A stretch of 64,000 nt of DNA from UBA7803 sp041690675 (GTDB lineage: Bacteria > Pseudomonadota > Gammaproteobacteria > Pseudomonadales > Azotimanducaceae): contig JAWLGU010000004.1 of the NCBI GenBank assembly GCA_041690675.1, forward strand, positions 34,841 to 98,840, given 5' to 3'. This document shows, piece by piece, positions 35,618 to 44,170 of this stretch. A model generated the notes under the pieces. That model had not been told where the DNA came from. It worked only from the letters and a program-made list of their open reading frames with translations, and searched no databases. Position 1 is the stretch's first letter; the number at the start of each line of letters is the position of its first letter. Made by a program: the position numbers and the translations under genes.

Positions 35618-36648
35618 GTGCCGCCCTCCCTTCGGCGGGCGCTGCCGCCTCGGCGGGCGCCGCCGATTCCTCCGGACCGGGCTGCTGGCCGCGGGCCCGC
35701 GCCGGCATCGAGTCTCGGGCGGTGATGAAGCTGCACCCCGAGGACTTTCGGGTGGACGAGGTTGCCGGCTTCACCCCCACCGGGGAGGGCGAGCACCTGT
35801 ACCTGCGCATCGAGAAGACCGGTGCCGCCACCTCGGAGCTGGCGCGGGCGCTGGCCCGTGCCTTCGCCGTGCCGGATGCATCGGTAGGCTACGCCGGCAT
35901 GAAGGACCGCCATGCCGTGACCACCCAGTGGTTCAGCATCCAGACCCCTTTGGATCACCCTCCCGGCGGCGCGCTCGCGCTGCCAGACTTCACGGGCGTG
36001 CGGGTTCTCGAGGCCTGCCGGCACCGGCGCAAGTTGCGGCGCGGCGAGCTGGCGGGCAACCGGTTCCGCATCCGTTTGCGGCGGGTCACCGGCGAGACCT
36101 GGCCGGGCCGGCTCGAGGCGCTGCGAAGCGGCGGCGCACCCAATTACTTCGGGCCCCAGCGCTTCGGTGGCGACAACCTCGCCGCCGCGCGCGCCTGGCT
36201 GGGCGAGCGGCGCCGGCGCCGGCTGGGCGCATTCCGCTCGGGACTGTACCTGTCGGTGCTGCGCAGCTTGCTGTTCAACGAGGTGCTGGCGGCCCGGGTG
36301 CGGGCAGGAACGTGGAATCGGGTGCTTCCGGGGGAAGTGACGCAGGACGACCCGGCCGGCACGCCGCGGCCCACGGGACCGCTGTGGGGGCGGGGGCGTT
36401 CTGCCGCTGCAGCGGAAGCTCTGGCGGTGGAGCAGGGGGCGCTGGCGCCTCACGCCGAGCTCTGCGAGGGCCTCGAGCACGCCGGACTGCGGCAGGCGCG
36501 GCGGGTTCTGGTGCTGGAAGCGGCGGATCTCGGTTGGGAGCGGGACGGCGACCAACTGGAGCTCACCTTTGCCCTGCCGGCCGGCGGCTACGCCACTACG
36601 TTCCTTGCCGAAGCCTTCGACCTGCAAGACCGGGCGGGACGCGGATGA
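35614..36648 (+). CDS. truD: tRNA pseudouridine(13) synthase TruD
   Basis: Makes pseudouridine-13 in tRNA-Glu. The product is 344 aa. The catalytic Asp is in YAGMKDRHAVTTQWFS, and HPEDFRVDEVAGFTPTGEGEHLYLRIEKTG is the N-terminal signature (split here between residues 43 and 72). RGELAGNRFRIRLR and NYFGPQRFGGDN begin the characteristic TRUD domain. The ATG overlaps the ftsB stop and its own stop overlaps pcm (ATGA), so surE is also missing from its usual place between truD and pcm. The N-terminal 25 residues are an Ala-rich extension. Confidence 0.95.
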   Translation: MSAALPSAGAAASAGAADSSGPGCWPRARAGIESRAVMKLHPEDFRVDEVAGFTPTGEGEHLYLRIEKTGAATSELARALARAFAVPDASVGYAGMKDRHAVTTQWFSIQTPLDHPPGGALALPDFTGVRVLEACRHRRKLRRGELAGNRFRIRLRRVTGETWPGRLEALRSGGAPNYFGPQRFGGDNLAAARAWLGERRRRRLGAFRSGLYLSVLRSLLFNEVLAARVRAGTWNRVLPGEVTQDDPAGTPRPTGPLWGRGRSAAAAEALAVEQGALAPHAELCEGLEHAGLRQARRVLVLEAADLGWERDGDQLELTFALPAGGYATTFLAEAFDLQDRAGRG

Positions 36649-37313
36649 GCCGGATCGACGTGGCCGGCAGCGGCATGACGTCCCAGCGCACCCGGGATCG
36701 CCTGGTGGCGCGGCTGCGGCAGAAGGGCATCCATGACGACGCCGTGCTTACCGCCATCGGCTGGGTACCGCGCCACGTCTTCGTGGACGAAGCCCTGGCA
36801 CACCGGGCCTACGAGGACACGGCGCTGCCCATCGGCTTTGGGCAGACCATCTCGCAGCCGTTCATCGTCGCCCTCATGACTCAGATTCTGCTGTCGGCGC
36901 CCCGTTCCCGGGTGCTGGAGGTGGGCACCGGGTCGGGCTATCAGACCGCGGTGCTGGCGCGGCTGCGTCCCTTGGTACGGCGGGTCTTCACCGTCGAGCG
37001 CTTCCGGGACCTGAGCGAGCGGGCCGAACAGCGCCTGAACGCCCTGCGGATTTTGAGCGTGCGCTTTCGTCACGGCGACGGCTACGAAGGCTGGCGGGAG
37101 GAAGCTCCCTTCGACGGCATCCTGGTGACGGCGGCGCCCCCCGAGGTGCCCGAGGCGCTGCTGGAGCAGCTGGCGCCGGGGGGCCGTATGGTGGTGCCGG
37201 TGGGTGGCGGCGACGTGCAGGAGCTGCGGGTCTACGACCGGACGGAGAGCGGGCACCGGGTCGAGACGGTGGAGTACGTGCGGTTCGTGCCACTGCTGAA
37301 GGGGCGGCGATGA
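36645..37313 (+). CDS. pcm: Protein-L-isoaspartate O-methyltransferase
   Basis: Repairs isoaspartyl residues in aged proteins using SAM. The product is 222 aa from the ATG overlapping truD; an ATG at 36675 would give a length nearer E. coli Pcm (208 aa). SAM motif I is RVLEVGTGSGYQTAVLA. The substrate block LPIGFGQTISQPFIVALMT and post-I motif VFTVERFRDL are present, as is DGILVTAAPPEVPEALLEQL. The C-terminus VRFVPLLKGRR is typical. It lies in the stationary-phase group pcm-nlpD-rpoS, with a membrane protein gene inserted before nlpD. Confidence 0.95.
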   Translation: MSRIDVAGSGMTSQRTRDRLVARLRQKGIHDDAVLTAIGWVPRHVFVDEALAHRAYEDTALPIGFGQTISQPFIVALMTQILLSAPRSRVLEVGTGSGYQTAVLARLRPLVRRVFTVERFRDLSERAEQRLNALRILSVRFRHGDGYEGWREEAPFDGILVTAAPPEVPEALLEQLAPGGRMVVPVGGGDVQELRVYDRTESGHRVETVEYVRFVPLLKGRR

Positions 37314-38224
37314 CCGATGAAGCCACACCGGCAGGACTGTCCGACCCCGTCCCGGCCAGAGGCCTGTCAGGGTGGCTGGGGATCGGCGTGCGCGGCATGG
37401 CCATGGGCGTGGCCGAGCTGGTGCCCGGCGTTTCCGGCGGCACCATCGCCTTCGTCACCGGAATCTACGACGAGCTGATCCGCACCCTGGCCAGCTTCAG
37501 CCTGGTCGGCTCGCCGAGGTTGCTGTGGCGCGACGGCTGGCGCACCTTCTGGAGGGCCCACAACCTGACGTTCCTGCTGGTGCTGGCCAGCGGCATGGTG
37601 ATGGCGGTGGTGGTGTTCGCGCGTCTGCTGGAATACCTGCTGGATCAGGTGGCGGTGATGGTGTGGGGCTTTTTCTTCGGTCTCATCGCCGCTTCGGTGG
37701 TGCAGATCGGCCGCTTCCGCCCGCCGGCGGCGCTGGCGGTGTACGGGGTGGTCGGCCTGCTGCTGGGGGCGGCGCTCATGCAGGTGGGCTTCCGGGAAGG
37801 CGAGGCGCCTCTGTGGATGTTCTTCGTGGGCGGCATGCTGGCGGTGTCGGCCTGGCTTCTGCCGGCGGTGTCCGGCAGCTTCCTGCTGCTGGTTCTGGGG
37901 CTCTACGAGCCGGTGCTGCGGGCGTTCAACGCGGGTCACTGGCTCGTGCCGGCGGTGCTGGCGGCAGGCTGCGCGGTGGGCCTGCTGCTGTTCTCGCGGC
38001 TGCTCTACTGGCTCATGAGGCGGGCGCGGGAGCCGGTGCTCGCCAGCCTCACCGGATTCATGGCGGGGTCGCTGCTGCGTCTCTGGCCCTGGCAGGCGGA
38101 GCACGCGCTGCTGTCGCCGCTCGGCTATCAGGCTGCCACGGGCCAGCCGGCGCTGTGGCTGCCGGTGATCCTGGCGGCGGCGCTGGGGGTCGTCACCCTT
38201 TGGCTGCTGTCGCGCCTGGAGTGA
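37310..38224 (+). CDS. DUF368 membrane protein, probable undecaprenyl-phosphate translocase (PopT-like)
   Basis: Polytopic membrane protein of 304 aa with about eight to nine hydrophobic segments, opening with the family block RGMAMGVAELVPGVSGGTIAFVTGIYDELI (residues about 25-54, shown in two known halves: PGVSGGTIAF and GIYDELI). A second GVSGG-like repeat, LLPAVSGSFLLLVLGLYEPVL, lies near residue 185, suggesting an internal duplication. DUF368 proteins have been shown in other bacteria to recycle undecaprenyl phosphate across the inner membrane. Its ATG overlaps pcm and its stop overlaps nlpD, so it is embedded in the pcm-nlpD-rpoS operon, and uppS lies in the same block. Specific function is inferred from family only. 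Confidence 0.8.
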   Translation: MTDEATPAGLSDPVPARGLSGWLGIGVRGMAMGVAELVPGVSGGTIAFVTGIYDELIRTLASFSLVGSPRLLWRDGWRTFWRAHNLTFLLVLASGMVMAVVVFARLLEYLLDQVAVMVWGFFFGLIAASVVQIGRFRPPAALAVYGVVGLLLGAALMQVGFREGEAPLWMFFVGGMLAVSAWLLPAVSGSFLLLVLGLYEPVLRAFNAGHWLVPAVLAAGCAVGLLLFSRLLYWLMRRAREPVLASLTGFMAGSLLRLWPWQAEHALLSPLGYQAATGQPALWLPVILAAALGVVTLWLLSRLE

Positions 38225-38943
38225 CTCCGGCGTCCGCGCAGGCCCGCGTGCCCGGCGCGCTGCTGATCCTGATGCTGGCGCTTGCTGCGAGCTGCGCCGC
38301 CCCGGGTCGGCCGGTGGTGGCGGACCGTTCCCCGGTATTCGGCAGCCTGCCCTCCAGCTACGTGGTCCGGGCGGGCGATACCCTGTACTCCATCGCCTGG
38401 CGCTTCGGTCTGGATTACCGCGCGCTGGCGCGAGCCAACGGAATCGCGGCGCCGTACACCATCTTCGCCGGGCAGCGGCTGGAGCTGCGCAGCACGCCGC
38501 GGTCGCAGGCGGCGCGCAAGGCGCCGGCCGGTCCCCGGCCGCGCCCCGACCGGCCCGCTCCGGAGGTCGATCGCGCCCCTCCCGCCTGGCTCCGGCCCAC
38601 CCAGGGCCCGGCGCAGCGGGGCTTCGGTCATGGCAGCAAGGGCATCGACTACCGGTTGCAGCCTGACCACGTGGTTCGCGCCGCGGCTGCCGGCGAGGTC
38701 GTCTACGCCGGCAGCGGCCTGGGCGGCTACCGCCACCTGGTGATCATCAAGCACGACCCCGCGTATCTCAGTGCCTACAGTCTGCATCGGCCGATCCTCG
38801 TGCGGGAAGGCCAGCGTATTAAAGCTGGCGCCAAACTTGCCGACATATCAGACGGCGGGCGCAGAGACGAGACGCTGCACTTCGAGATTCGCCGGAACGG
38901 CGAACCCGTGGACCCGGGATCGAAGCTCGGCCCGGCTCCATGA
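38221..38943 (+). CDS. nlpD: NlpD-like lipoprotein (LysM plus degenerate LytM domain)
   Basis: Outer-membrane lipoprotein that activates the cell-separation amidase AmiC. A GTG at 38221 overlapping the upstream stop gives 240 aa. A lipobox (LALAASC, Cys near residue 24) is followed by a LysM domain (about 42-86, SYVVRAGDTLYSIAWRFG). A Pro/Arg-rich linker leads to an M23/LytM domain (about 125-235, KGIDYRLQPDHVVRAAAAG). The zinc ligands of true M23 peptidases are not in place (GKGID instead of HxxxD), as expected for an activator rather than an enzyme. It is immediately upstream of rpoS, whose promoter often lies inside nlpD. Confidence 0.9.
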   Translation: MTPASAQARVPGALLILMLALAASCAAPGRPVVADRSPVFGSLPSSYVVRAGDTLYSIAWRFGLDYRALARANGIAAPYTIFAGQRLELRSTPRSQAARKAPAGPRPRPDRPAPEVDRAPPAWLRPTQGPAQRGFGHGSKGIDYRLQPDHVVRAAAAGEVVYAGSGLGGYRHLVIIKHDPAYLSAYSLHRPILVREGQRIKAGAKLADISDGGRRDETLHFEIRRNGEPVDPGSKLGPAP

Positions 38944-39011
38944 GCCGGCTGGCTCTGTGGGCCGCAGCCGGTGATCGGCGCCCGAACGTGTCGCGGAGAA
39001 AGGATGCTCCC

Positions 39012-39926
39012 ATGAGAATGCAAGACGCTGTAGAGATCACGCCCCGGCCTGCGGCGGCCTCCTGGGCGACCGAGCGGGCCGTCCTGGACGAGCCGGACTC
39101 CCCGGATGCTACGCGGCTCTATCTCAAGGAGATCGGCGGGGCTCCGCTGTTGAGCGCGGAGGAGGAGCGCCGTTTCGGCCGGCTGGCCCGGGCCGGCGAT
39201 GCGGCGGGCCGGAGGCGCATGATCGAGAGCAATCTGCGTTTGGTGGTGAAGATCGCCCGCCGCTACATCAACCGTGGCTTGCCGCTGCTCGACCTGATCG
39301 AGGAGGGCAACCTGGGGCTGATCCACGCGGTGGAGAAGTTCGACCCGGAGCGCGGCTTCCGCTTCTCCACCTACGCCACGTGGTGGATCCGTCAGGCGGT
39401 GGAACGGGCGCTCATGAATCAGACCCGCACCATCCGCCTTCCCGTTCACGTGATGAAGGAGCTCAACCTGTGCCTGCGGGCCGCCCGCGAGCTCTCGCAG
39501 AAGCTCGATCACGAGCCCGTCCCGGAGGACATCGCCGAGCTGCTCGGCAAGCCCGTGGATGACGTTCGGCGGCTGCTCAAGCTTGCCGAGCGGGTGGAGT
39601 CGGTGGACGCGGTGCGCGAGCACGGCGACCGCCATGTGCTGGAGGTGGTGGCTGACGGCGCGTCGCCCGATCCGGCCACCACCGTCCAGGACGCCGACCT
39701 CATGAGCAAGCTGGAGGGCCTGGTGGCGGGACTACCGGAACGTCAGCAGAGTGTGCTGCTGCGCCGCTTCGGTCTCGGCGGACACGAGCCCGCCACCCTG
39801 GAAGAGGTGGGGGCCGCCCTGGGCCTCACCCGCGAGCGGGTACGCCAGGTGCAGATCGAGGCGCTGAAACGGTTGCGCCGGGCTCTGGAAGCCGAGGGCC
39901 TGGATCCGCGCCAGCTGCTCGACTGA
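39012..39926 (+). CDS. rpoS: RNA polymerase sigma factor RpoS
   Basis: Stationary-phase/general stress sigma factor. The ATG at 39012 has an excellent ribosome site (GGAGAAAGGA, 7 nt spacing) and gives 304 aa; an ATG at 38940 overlapping nlpD would give 328 aa, nearer the usual 330. Region 1.2 starts DATRLYLKEIG. Region 2 contains IESNLRLVVKIARRYINRGLPLLDLIEEGNLGL (about residues 68-100; core binding) and FSTYATWWIRQAVERA (-10 recognition). Region 3 has HVMKELN. Region 4.2 has ATLEEVGAALGLTRERVRQVQ (helix-turn-helix). It is convergent with fdxA, with only 10 bp between. Confidence 0.95.
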   Translation: MRMQDAVEITPRPAAASWATERAVLDEPDSPDATRLYLKEIGGAPLLSAEEERRFGRLARAGDAAGRRRMIESNLRLVVKIARRYINRGLPLLDLIEEGNLGLIHAVEKFDPERGFRFSTYATWWIRQAVERALMNQTRTIRLPVHVMKELNLCLRAARELSQKLDHEPVPEDIAELLGKPVDDVRRLLKLAERVESVDAVREHGDRHVLEVVADGASPDPATTVQDADLMSKLEGLVAGLPERQQSVLLRRFGLGGHEPATLEEVGAALGLTRERVRQVQIEALKRLRRALEAEGLDPRQLLD

Positions 39927-39936
39927 CGGCGCGCTC

Positions 39937-40260
39937 TCAGCGTTCGAGCAGCTCGCGCTTGTCGGGCTTGCCGTCCCACTCCTCGGCGTCGGGGAGCGGG
40001 TCCTTCTTCTCGGTGATGTTGGGCCAGATCTCGGCCATTTCCTGGTTGATCTCCAGGAACACGTGCTGGTCCTCGGGAAGCTCGTCCTCGGAGAAGATGG
40101 CATCCACCGGACACTCGGGCTCGCACAGCGCGCAGTCGATGCACTCGTCCGGGTGAATCACCAGCATGTTCGGCCCTTCGTAGAAGCAGTCGACGGGGCA
40201 GACTTCCACACAATCGGTGTGCTTGCACTTGATGCAGTTTTCGCCGACGACGAAGGTCAT
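39937..40260 (-). CDS. fdxA: 7Fe ferredoxin FdxA
   Basis: Small electron carrier of the Azotobacter FdI type with one [3Fe-4S] and one [4Fe-4S] cluster. The product is 107 aa. Cys residues are arranged ENCIKCKHTDCVEVCPVDC and DECIDCALCEPECPVDAI, followed by the acidic C-terminal extension typical of the 7Fe class (EINQEMAEIWPNITEKK). It lies downstream of mutS on the minus strand and convergent with rpoS, the same rpoS-fdxA-mutS arrangement as in Pseudomonas. Confidence 0.96.
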   Translation of the reverse strand: MTFVVGENCIKCKHTDCVEVCPVDCFYEGPNMLVIHPDECIDCALCEPECPVDAIFSEDELPEDQHVFLEINQEMAEIWPNITEKKDPLPDAEEWDGKPDKRELLER

Positions 40261-40339
40261 TTACGCAATCCTGACTTGGAGAAACGGACATTTTAGCAGA
40301 TGGGCCGCGGCCTGTGCTCCACCGTGCGATGGCCGGCGC

Positions 40340-42994
40340 TCATGGCTCATGGCGCAGCTCCCGGAGCTCGTAGACCAGACTCAGCGCCTCGCGCGGGGTC
40401 AGCTCGTCCGGGTTCACGGCATCGAGGCGCGCGAGGAGCGCGGCTGCCGCCTGATCCCCCGTGGCCGTGACGGCGCCGCCGGGGATGCTGCCGGAAGCGG
40501 CGTCGTCGGCGCTGGCGCCGTTCGCCGATCCAGGGGTATCGTCGATTCGCGGGTGGAACAGGTCGGCTTGAACCGGGTTCGGATGACTCTGTTGTTCCAG
40601 GGCGGCGAGCTTCTGCTGGGCCGCCTCCAGCACCGCGACGGGAACCCCGGCCAGCCGGGCGACCTGAATACCGTAGCTCTGGCTCGCCGCGCCCGGCTCC
40701 ACGCTGTGCAGGAACACGATCCGACCCCGATGCTCGGTGGCGGCGAGGTGCACGTTGGCGGTGGCGGGCAGCTCGTCGGCGAGGCTGGTGAGCTCGAAAT
40801 AGTGCGTGGCGAACAGGGTGAACGCGCGCCGCTGGCGTGCCAGGAAAGTCGCCGTGGCCCACGCCAGCGCCAGCCCGTCGTAGGTGCTGGTGCCACGGCC
40901 GATCTCGTCCAGCAGCACCAGGCTGGAGGCCGTGGCGTTGTGCAGAATGTTGGCCGTCTCGGTCATCTCGACCATGAAGGTGGAGCGGCCGCCGGCCAGA
41001 TCGTCCGACGCGCCGATGCGGGTGAAGATGCGGTCCACGGGCCCGAGGCGCGCGTCCTCCGCCGGGACGAAGCTGCCGCTGTAGGCCAGCAGCACCATGA
41101 GCGCGGCCTGACGCATGTAGGTGGATTTGCCACCCATGTTCGGGCCGGTGACGATGAGCATGCGGCGCCCGTCGTCGAGGCACAGATCGTTGGGGACGAA
41201 GGGGTCCGGGCTCGACGCCTTCACCACCGGATGCCAGCCGCCGCGGATGTCGAGCCTGGGCGCGACGTCCAGCTCGGGTCGGGTCCAGCCCAGCGTCCGC
41301 GCCCGCTCGGCGAAGGTGGTCAGCACGTCCAGCTCCGCCACCGCGGCGGCGGCCGTGGAAAGGCCGGCCACCGATGCCGCGAGCTGTGCCACCAGCTCGT
41401 CGAACAGTTGCCGCTCCAGCTTCAGGGAGCGCGCCTGGGCGGTGAGCGCCTCGTCCTCGAACGCCTTCAGCTCGGGGATGATGTAGCGCTCCGCGTTCTT
41501 CAGGGTCTGGCGGCGCACGTAGTCGGCGGGCACTTCGTTGCCGGCCGCCCGGCTGGTCTCGATGTAATAGCCGTGGACCCGGTTGTACCCGACCTTCAGG
41601 GTCGCGATTCCGGTGCGCGCCCGCTCGCGCTGCTCGAGCTCTGCCAGCCACTGGCCGGCGTTCTCGGTGAGATTGCGCAGCTCGTCGAGCCGGGTGTCGT
41701 ACCCCGGGGCGATGACGCCGCCGTCGCGCACGGTGGCCGGCGGCGCCTCCACCAGAGCGCGACACAACAGGCCGAGCTCGTCATCGAAGGGTGGCAAGGC
41801 CTCGGCGATGGCGCTCAGGCGTTCCCCTGACGGCTCGCTGCGGAGCAGCCGGGTGAGCAGCGGGAACTGACCGATAGCCGTGCGCAGCCGCGCCAGATCC
41901 CGGGGGCTGGCGCGGCCGAGCGCCAGCCGTGACACGACCCGTTCCAGGTCGCCCACCTCCCTGAGCTCCCGGCGCAGCGTTTCCAAATCGACGTTCTCCT
42001 GCAGCCGGGTCACCGCTTCGTGGCGGGCGGATACCCGAGCCGGGTCGCGCAGCGGAGCGTTCAGCCAGCGCCGCAGCAGGCGCGCGCCCATGGGCGTGCG
42101 GCAGGTATTGAGCAGGGCGAACAGGGTGCCGTCCTCGCTGCCGTCGAGGCGCCGGTCGATCTCCAGATTGCGCCTGGAGTGGGCGTCCAGGGTGATCACC
42201 GAGTCTTCGCCCAGGGGCACCAGCCGGTCGATGTGCTGGAGGTCCCGGCACTGGGTGAGCTTGGCGTACTCGAGCACCGCGCTGGCAGCGCCCACCGTGG
42301 CGGAGTCGGCGTCGACGCCGAAGCCGGCCAGATCTCTCGTGCCGAAATGTCGGGTCAGGCGCGCCAGGCCGAGCTCCGTGTCGAACTCCAGAGGATCCCG
42401 CTCGCGCACCGCTACCCGCAGGCCCTCCAGGCCTGGCAGGGGCGCGGGCGTGAGGATCTCGCTGGGCCCGAGCCGGGCCAGTTCGTCCGCCAGGGCGGCC
42501 GCATCATGGAGCTCCGCCACCGCCAGCTCCCCGCTGCCCAGGTTCAGCACCGCCACGCCGAAGACGTCGCCGCGCGGGTTGACGCCCATGAGCAGGCTGT
42601 CCCGGGCGGCGTCCTGCAGCGCCTCCTCGGTGAGGGTGCCCGGGGTCACGATTCGCTGAACCCGGCGCTCCACCGGCCCCTTGCTGGCGGCCGGGTCGCC
42701 GATCTGCTCGCAGATGGCCACGGACACGCCGAGCTTGACCAGCCGCGCCAGGTAACCGTCCGCCGCGTGGTACGGCACCCCGGCCATGGGGATGGGCGCC
42801 CCTGCCGACTGGCCCCGGGTGGTGAGGGTGATGTCGAGCAGCTCGGCGGCGCGGCGGGCGTCGTCGTAGAACAGCTCGTAGAAGTCCCCCATGCGGTAGA
42901 ACAGCAGCTCGTCCGGGTGCTCTGCCTTGATGCGCAGGTACTGCTGCATCATGGGGGTGTGGTCGGATTTCTGGTTGTTGTTCGGCGAGTTCAC
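40340..42994 (-). CDS. mutS: DNA mismatch repair protein MutS
   Basis: Mismatch recognition ATPase. A GTG at 42994 with GGAG 5 nt upstream gives 884 aa (E. coli 853). The mismatch-binding Phe-x-Glu is in MGDFYELFYDDA near the N-terminus. Connector, core and clamp domains follow. The ATPase has Walker A GPNMGGKSTYMRQ, the signature FMVEMTETANILHNAT and Walker B SLVLLDEIGRGTSTYDG. A beta-clamp-binding motif VQADLFHP precedes a low-complexity linker (about 800-845), and the C-terminal tetramer helices end the protein. In Pseudomonas cinA and recA lie beyond it; here an accessory segment intervenes. Confidence 0.97.
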   Translation of the reverse strand: MNSPNNNQKSDHTPMMQQYLRIKAEHPDELLFYRMGDFYELFYDDARRAAELLDITLTTRGQSAGAPIPMAGVPYHAADGYLARLVKLGVSVAICEQIGDPAASKGPVERRVQRIVTPGTLTEEALQDAARDSLLMGVNPRGDVFGVAVLNLGSGELAVAELHDAAALADELARLGPSEILTPAPLPGLEGLRVAVRERDPLEFDTELGLARLTRHFGTRDLAGFGVDADSATVGAASAVLEYAKLTQCRDLQHIDRLVPLGEDSVITLDAHSRRNLEIDRRLDGSEDGTLFALLNTCRTPMGARLLRRWLNAPLRDPARVSARHEAVTRLQENVDLETLRRELREVGDLERVVSRLALGRASPRDLARLRTAIGQFPLLTRLLRSEPSGERLSAIAEALPPFDDELGLLCRALVEAPPATVRDGGVIAPGYDTRLDELRNLTENAGQWLAELEQRERARTGIATLKVGYNRVHGYYIETSRAAGNEVPADYVRRQTLKNAERYIIPELKAFEDEALTAQARSLKLERQLFDELVAQLAASVAGLSTAAAAVAELDVLTTFAERARTLGWTRPELDVAPRLDIRGGWHPVVKASSPDPFVPNDLCLDDGRRMLIVTGPNMGGKSTYMRQAALMVLLAYSGSFVPAEDARLGPVDRIFTRIGASDDLAGGRSTFMVEMTETANILHNATASSLVLLDEIGRGTSTYDGLALAWATATFLARQRRAFTLFATHYFELTSLADELPATANVHLAATEHRGRIVFLHSVEPGAASQSYGIQVARLAGVPVAVLEAAQQKLAALEQQSHPNPVQADLFHPRIDDTPGSANGASADDAASGSIPGGAVTATGDQAAAALLARLDAVNPDELTPREALSLVYELRELRHEP

Positions 42995-43086
42995 GAATCT
43001 CCAGAAGGTGCGCGATCGGGTGCGATTCGAGGGATGGTAGGGAATGCCGGCGCTCCCGCCAATCACCCCGATCCGCGCACCGCCCC

Positions 43087-43119
43087 GGCCGGGGCCGGGG
43101 CCGGGGCCGGAGCCGGAGC
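43087..43119 (+). repeat. Short GGGGCC/GGAGCC hexanucleotide repeat
   Basis: Three tandem GGGGCC units (43091-43108) followed by one GGAGCC and a partial GGAGC, preceded by CCGGCC, lie in the 135-bp gap between the multicopper oxidase stop and the mutS start. It is G-rich on the plus strand, so a structured or slippage-prone tract is possible. No coding role is visible. Confidence 0.7.
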
Positions 43120-43129
43120 GAGGGGGCGG

Positions 43130-44152
43130 CTACTCCATGAGCAGCCGGCCGCGATGCACCGGGGTGTCGTGGAGCCCGTGGGGCTTGGCCATCGCGTCCA
43201 TCATGTAGAAGTCGGGCTGGTAGTCCACCTTCTTCCAGTGGTAGTAGTCGTCGGGCTCCACGCCCTCGTACTCCACCACCAGCATGGAGCCGCCGTGCTC
43301 CTTGCCGTTGTTGGTGGTGTGGTGCTCGATGTGGTCGTGGGTCATCCAGAGTCCTGGGTTGTTCATCTCGACGATGACGTCGTAGCGCTCGCCGGGGGCG
43401 AGACTGACCACGTCGGCGGGGTAGGGCTGCTCCAGCGGCAGGCCGTCCTTGTGGGTCACCAGCATGTCGTGGCCGTGCAGATGGAAGGCCACCGGAATCG
43501 TCGCCGCGATGAGCCGCAGCCGCAGCACGTCGCCTTTCTCCACCCGCAGCGGCTGATTGGTGGGGAAGCTCTTGCCGTTGATCGAGAAGTAGTTGATCAC
43601 CTCTCCGGGATGGCCGCCCTCGCCGTAGCTGCCGGCCACCTCGGAGTTCCATCCCGAGAACATGAGGATCGCGTCCTTGGTCACTCGCTTCTCCAGCCGC
43701 GTCGGCTTCTTCGGGTCGACGATGAATGGTCCCCACATACCCCTCAGCCCCACGTGCTCCGAGACGTTGACGTGGCAGTGATACCACAGGGTGCCGATCT
43801 TGTCGGCCACGAAGCGGTAGGTGAAGCTGTCACCCGGCTGAATGGCCGGCTGGGTCACGTCGGGCACGCCGTCGGAGCGCCAGGTTCCGGTCTGGTAGAC
43901 CCCGTGCCAGTGAACCGTATGGTTGAGGGTGGTCATGTTGTGAACCGTCACCTCCAGCTCGTCGCCTTCCTTCACGTGGAACAACGGGCCGGGTACCTGA
44001 CCGTTGTAGGCCCACACCTTGGCCTTGAACCCGGGGGCCACGTCGATTTCCACCTCCTCGATGGTCATCTCGAACTTGCGCAGCTCCGCGTAGCCCGGTG
44101 CGGCCACGGCGAGCAGGACGAGGGTGAGGCAGACCTGTTTCGCGATGGGCAT
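43130..44152 (-). CDS. Two-domain multicopper oxidase, type C (NcgA/blue copper oxidase-like)
   Basis: Secreted cupredoxin-fold oxidase of 340 aa with a signal peptide ending GYAE (about residue 22). Domain 1 holds a type 1 copper site (His78, Cys126, His133, Met139 in LWYHCHVNVSEHVGLRGM) and trinuclear-cluster ligands His81/His83 (HWHG) and His125/His127. Domain 2 supplies His234/His236 (FHLHGH) and His292/His294 (MTHDHIEHH) but has no type 1 Cys. T1 copper only in domain 1 is the type C pattern of the Nitrosomonas europaea blue copper oxidase encoded by ncgA beside nirK. The neighbouring cytochromes and nirK support that comparison. The substrate is unknown; copper(I) or organic reductants are possible. 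Confidence 0.88.
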   Translation of the reverse strand: MPIAKQVCLTLVLLAVAAPGYAELRKFEMTIEEVEIDVAPGFKAKVWAYNGQVPGPLFHVKEGDELEVTVHNMTTLNHTVHWHGVYQTGTWRSDGVPDVTQPAIQPGDSFTYRFVADKIGTLWYHCHVNVSEHVGLRGMWGPFIVDPKKPTRLEKRVTKDAILMFSGWNSEVAGSYGEGGHPGEVINYFSINGKSFPTNQPLRVEKGDVLRLRLIAATIPVAFHLHGHDMLVTHKDGLPLEQPYPADVVSLAPGERYDVIVEMNNPGLWMTHDHIEHHTTNNGKEHGGSMLVVEYEGVEPDDYYHWKKVDYQPDFYMMDAMAKPHGLHDTPVHRGRLLME

Positions 44153-44170
44153 GTCTTCTACTCCTTGATG

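Noticed and set aside
38640..38940. NlpD homolog as an active M23 endopeptidase
   Set aside because: The zinc ligands of active LytM domains are not present at KGIDYR or SAYSLH, consistent with an amidase activator.
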